DNA of 64,000 bases from Neisseriaceae bacterium. Lineage in GTDB: Bacteria; Pseudomonadota; Gammaproteobacteria; Burkholderiales; Neisseriaceae. The notes under the pieces were generated by a model. It was not told where the DNA came from and did not search any database. It saw nothing but the letters and a program-made list of their open reading frames with translations. Within the stretch, counting starts at the first letter, position 1. Each line of letters starts with the position of its first letter. The DNA is taken from the NCBI GenBank assembly GCA_017458185.1, contig JAFTFY010000014.1:62001-126000 (forward strand), written 5' to 3'. The position numbers and the translations under genes were made by a program. This document shows positions 63,961-64,000 of the stretch, in pieces.

Positions 63961-64000
63961 TTATTTTTCCTGCGGTTTTTGTGCCTGTAAAGTAATGCGG
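63961..64000 (-). CDS. Possible C-terminal end of a gene running off the window
   Basis: On the minus strand a frame open at the window edge encodes RITLQAQKPQEK and stops with TAA at 63961-63963. The composition is coding-like and the stop is directly followed by the mini-hairpin string. Too short to identify. Confidence 0.35.
   Translation of the reverse strand, partial: RITLQAQKPQEK

Overview
The window reads as chromosome of an oral Neisseriaceae bacterium. Intergenic gaps, and many coding regions, carry well over fifty copies of the near-palindrome TTCAGGC(A/T)GCCTGAA. This 15-mer holds the DNA uptake sequence dialect AGGCTGCCTGAA (published for Simonsiella) on one strand and AGGCAGCCTGAA (published for Kingella kingae) on the other. 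Imperfect copies more often leave the AGGCTGCCTGAA reading intact (about 8 against 3 in my hand tally), so a Simonsiella-type relative is my best guess. Gene content (UbiG, LpxK, Mla, class Ia ribonucleotide reductase, PEP synthase) fits a Gram-negative betaproteobacterium. There is no rRNA, convincing tRNA, CRISPR array, prophage or intact IS.

Layout. 0.2-5.1 kb (minus strand): flavin reductase-like gene, a duplicated SMR transporter/DUF3861 pair flanking an acetyltransferase, a secreted alpha/beta hydrolase and an Old Yellow Enzyme homologue. 5.4-9.3 kb (plus): two LysR regulators, a membrane protein and a lone NrtA-type binding lipoprotein. 9.4-15.5 kb: fabH, a Ca/Na antiporter, lpxK with a CYTH protein, and ppsA. 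16-19 kb: a minus-strand cluster of SDR, small membrane protein, DUF2269 and DoxX-like genes, with a GbsR/MarR regulator upstream. 19-24 kb: a plus-strand operon resembling Bacillus ydjGHI (SPFH/zinc-ribbon, zinc-ribbon membrane and TPM proteins) with a leucine-rich-repeat gene inserted. 24.2-35.7 kb: rplK-rplA-rplJ-rplL-rpoB-rpoC with a MazG-like pyrophosphohydrolase gene between rplL and rpoB.

36-39.7 kb: a two-gene restriction-modification system (nuclease-methylase fusion plus S subunit). 40-41.7 kb: mlaC-mlaB-mlaA without mlaFED. 41.9-48.7 kb: a thioesterase/TlpA pair whose 5' end was duplicated by insertion of an unknown gene, then ubiG, a RelE-type toxin-antitoxin pair, thiD and a YdgA homologue. 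49-53.2 kb: MscS channel, an unknown alpha-helical protein, a ThiO-like oxidase, a zinc-ribbon protein and rsmD. 53.3-58.1 kb: one giant type IIG-like restriction-methylase containing a CA repeat and in-frame dispersed repeats. 58.4-62.9 kb: nrdA-methyltransferase-nrdB, with paired NrdR boxes upstream of nrdA. The window ends in a small membrane protein gene and a string of mini-hairpins.

Three themes recur. Defence or selfish genes (two restriction-methylase loci, an orphan methyltransferase, a toxin-antitoxin pair, a gene flanked by an 86-bp target duplication) sit at or inside housekeeping operons. Uptake sequences serve as spacers, stop codons and in-frame peptides. Intergenic DNA is built from modular short palindromes, many of them C-GNA-G triloop mini-hairpins.
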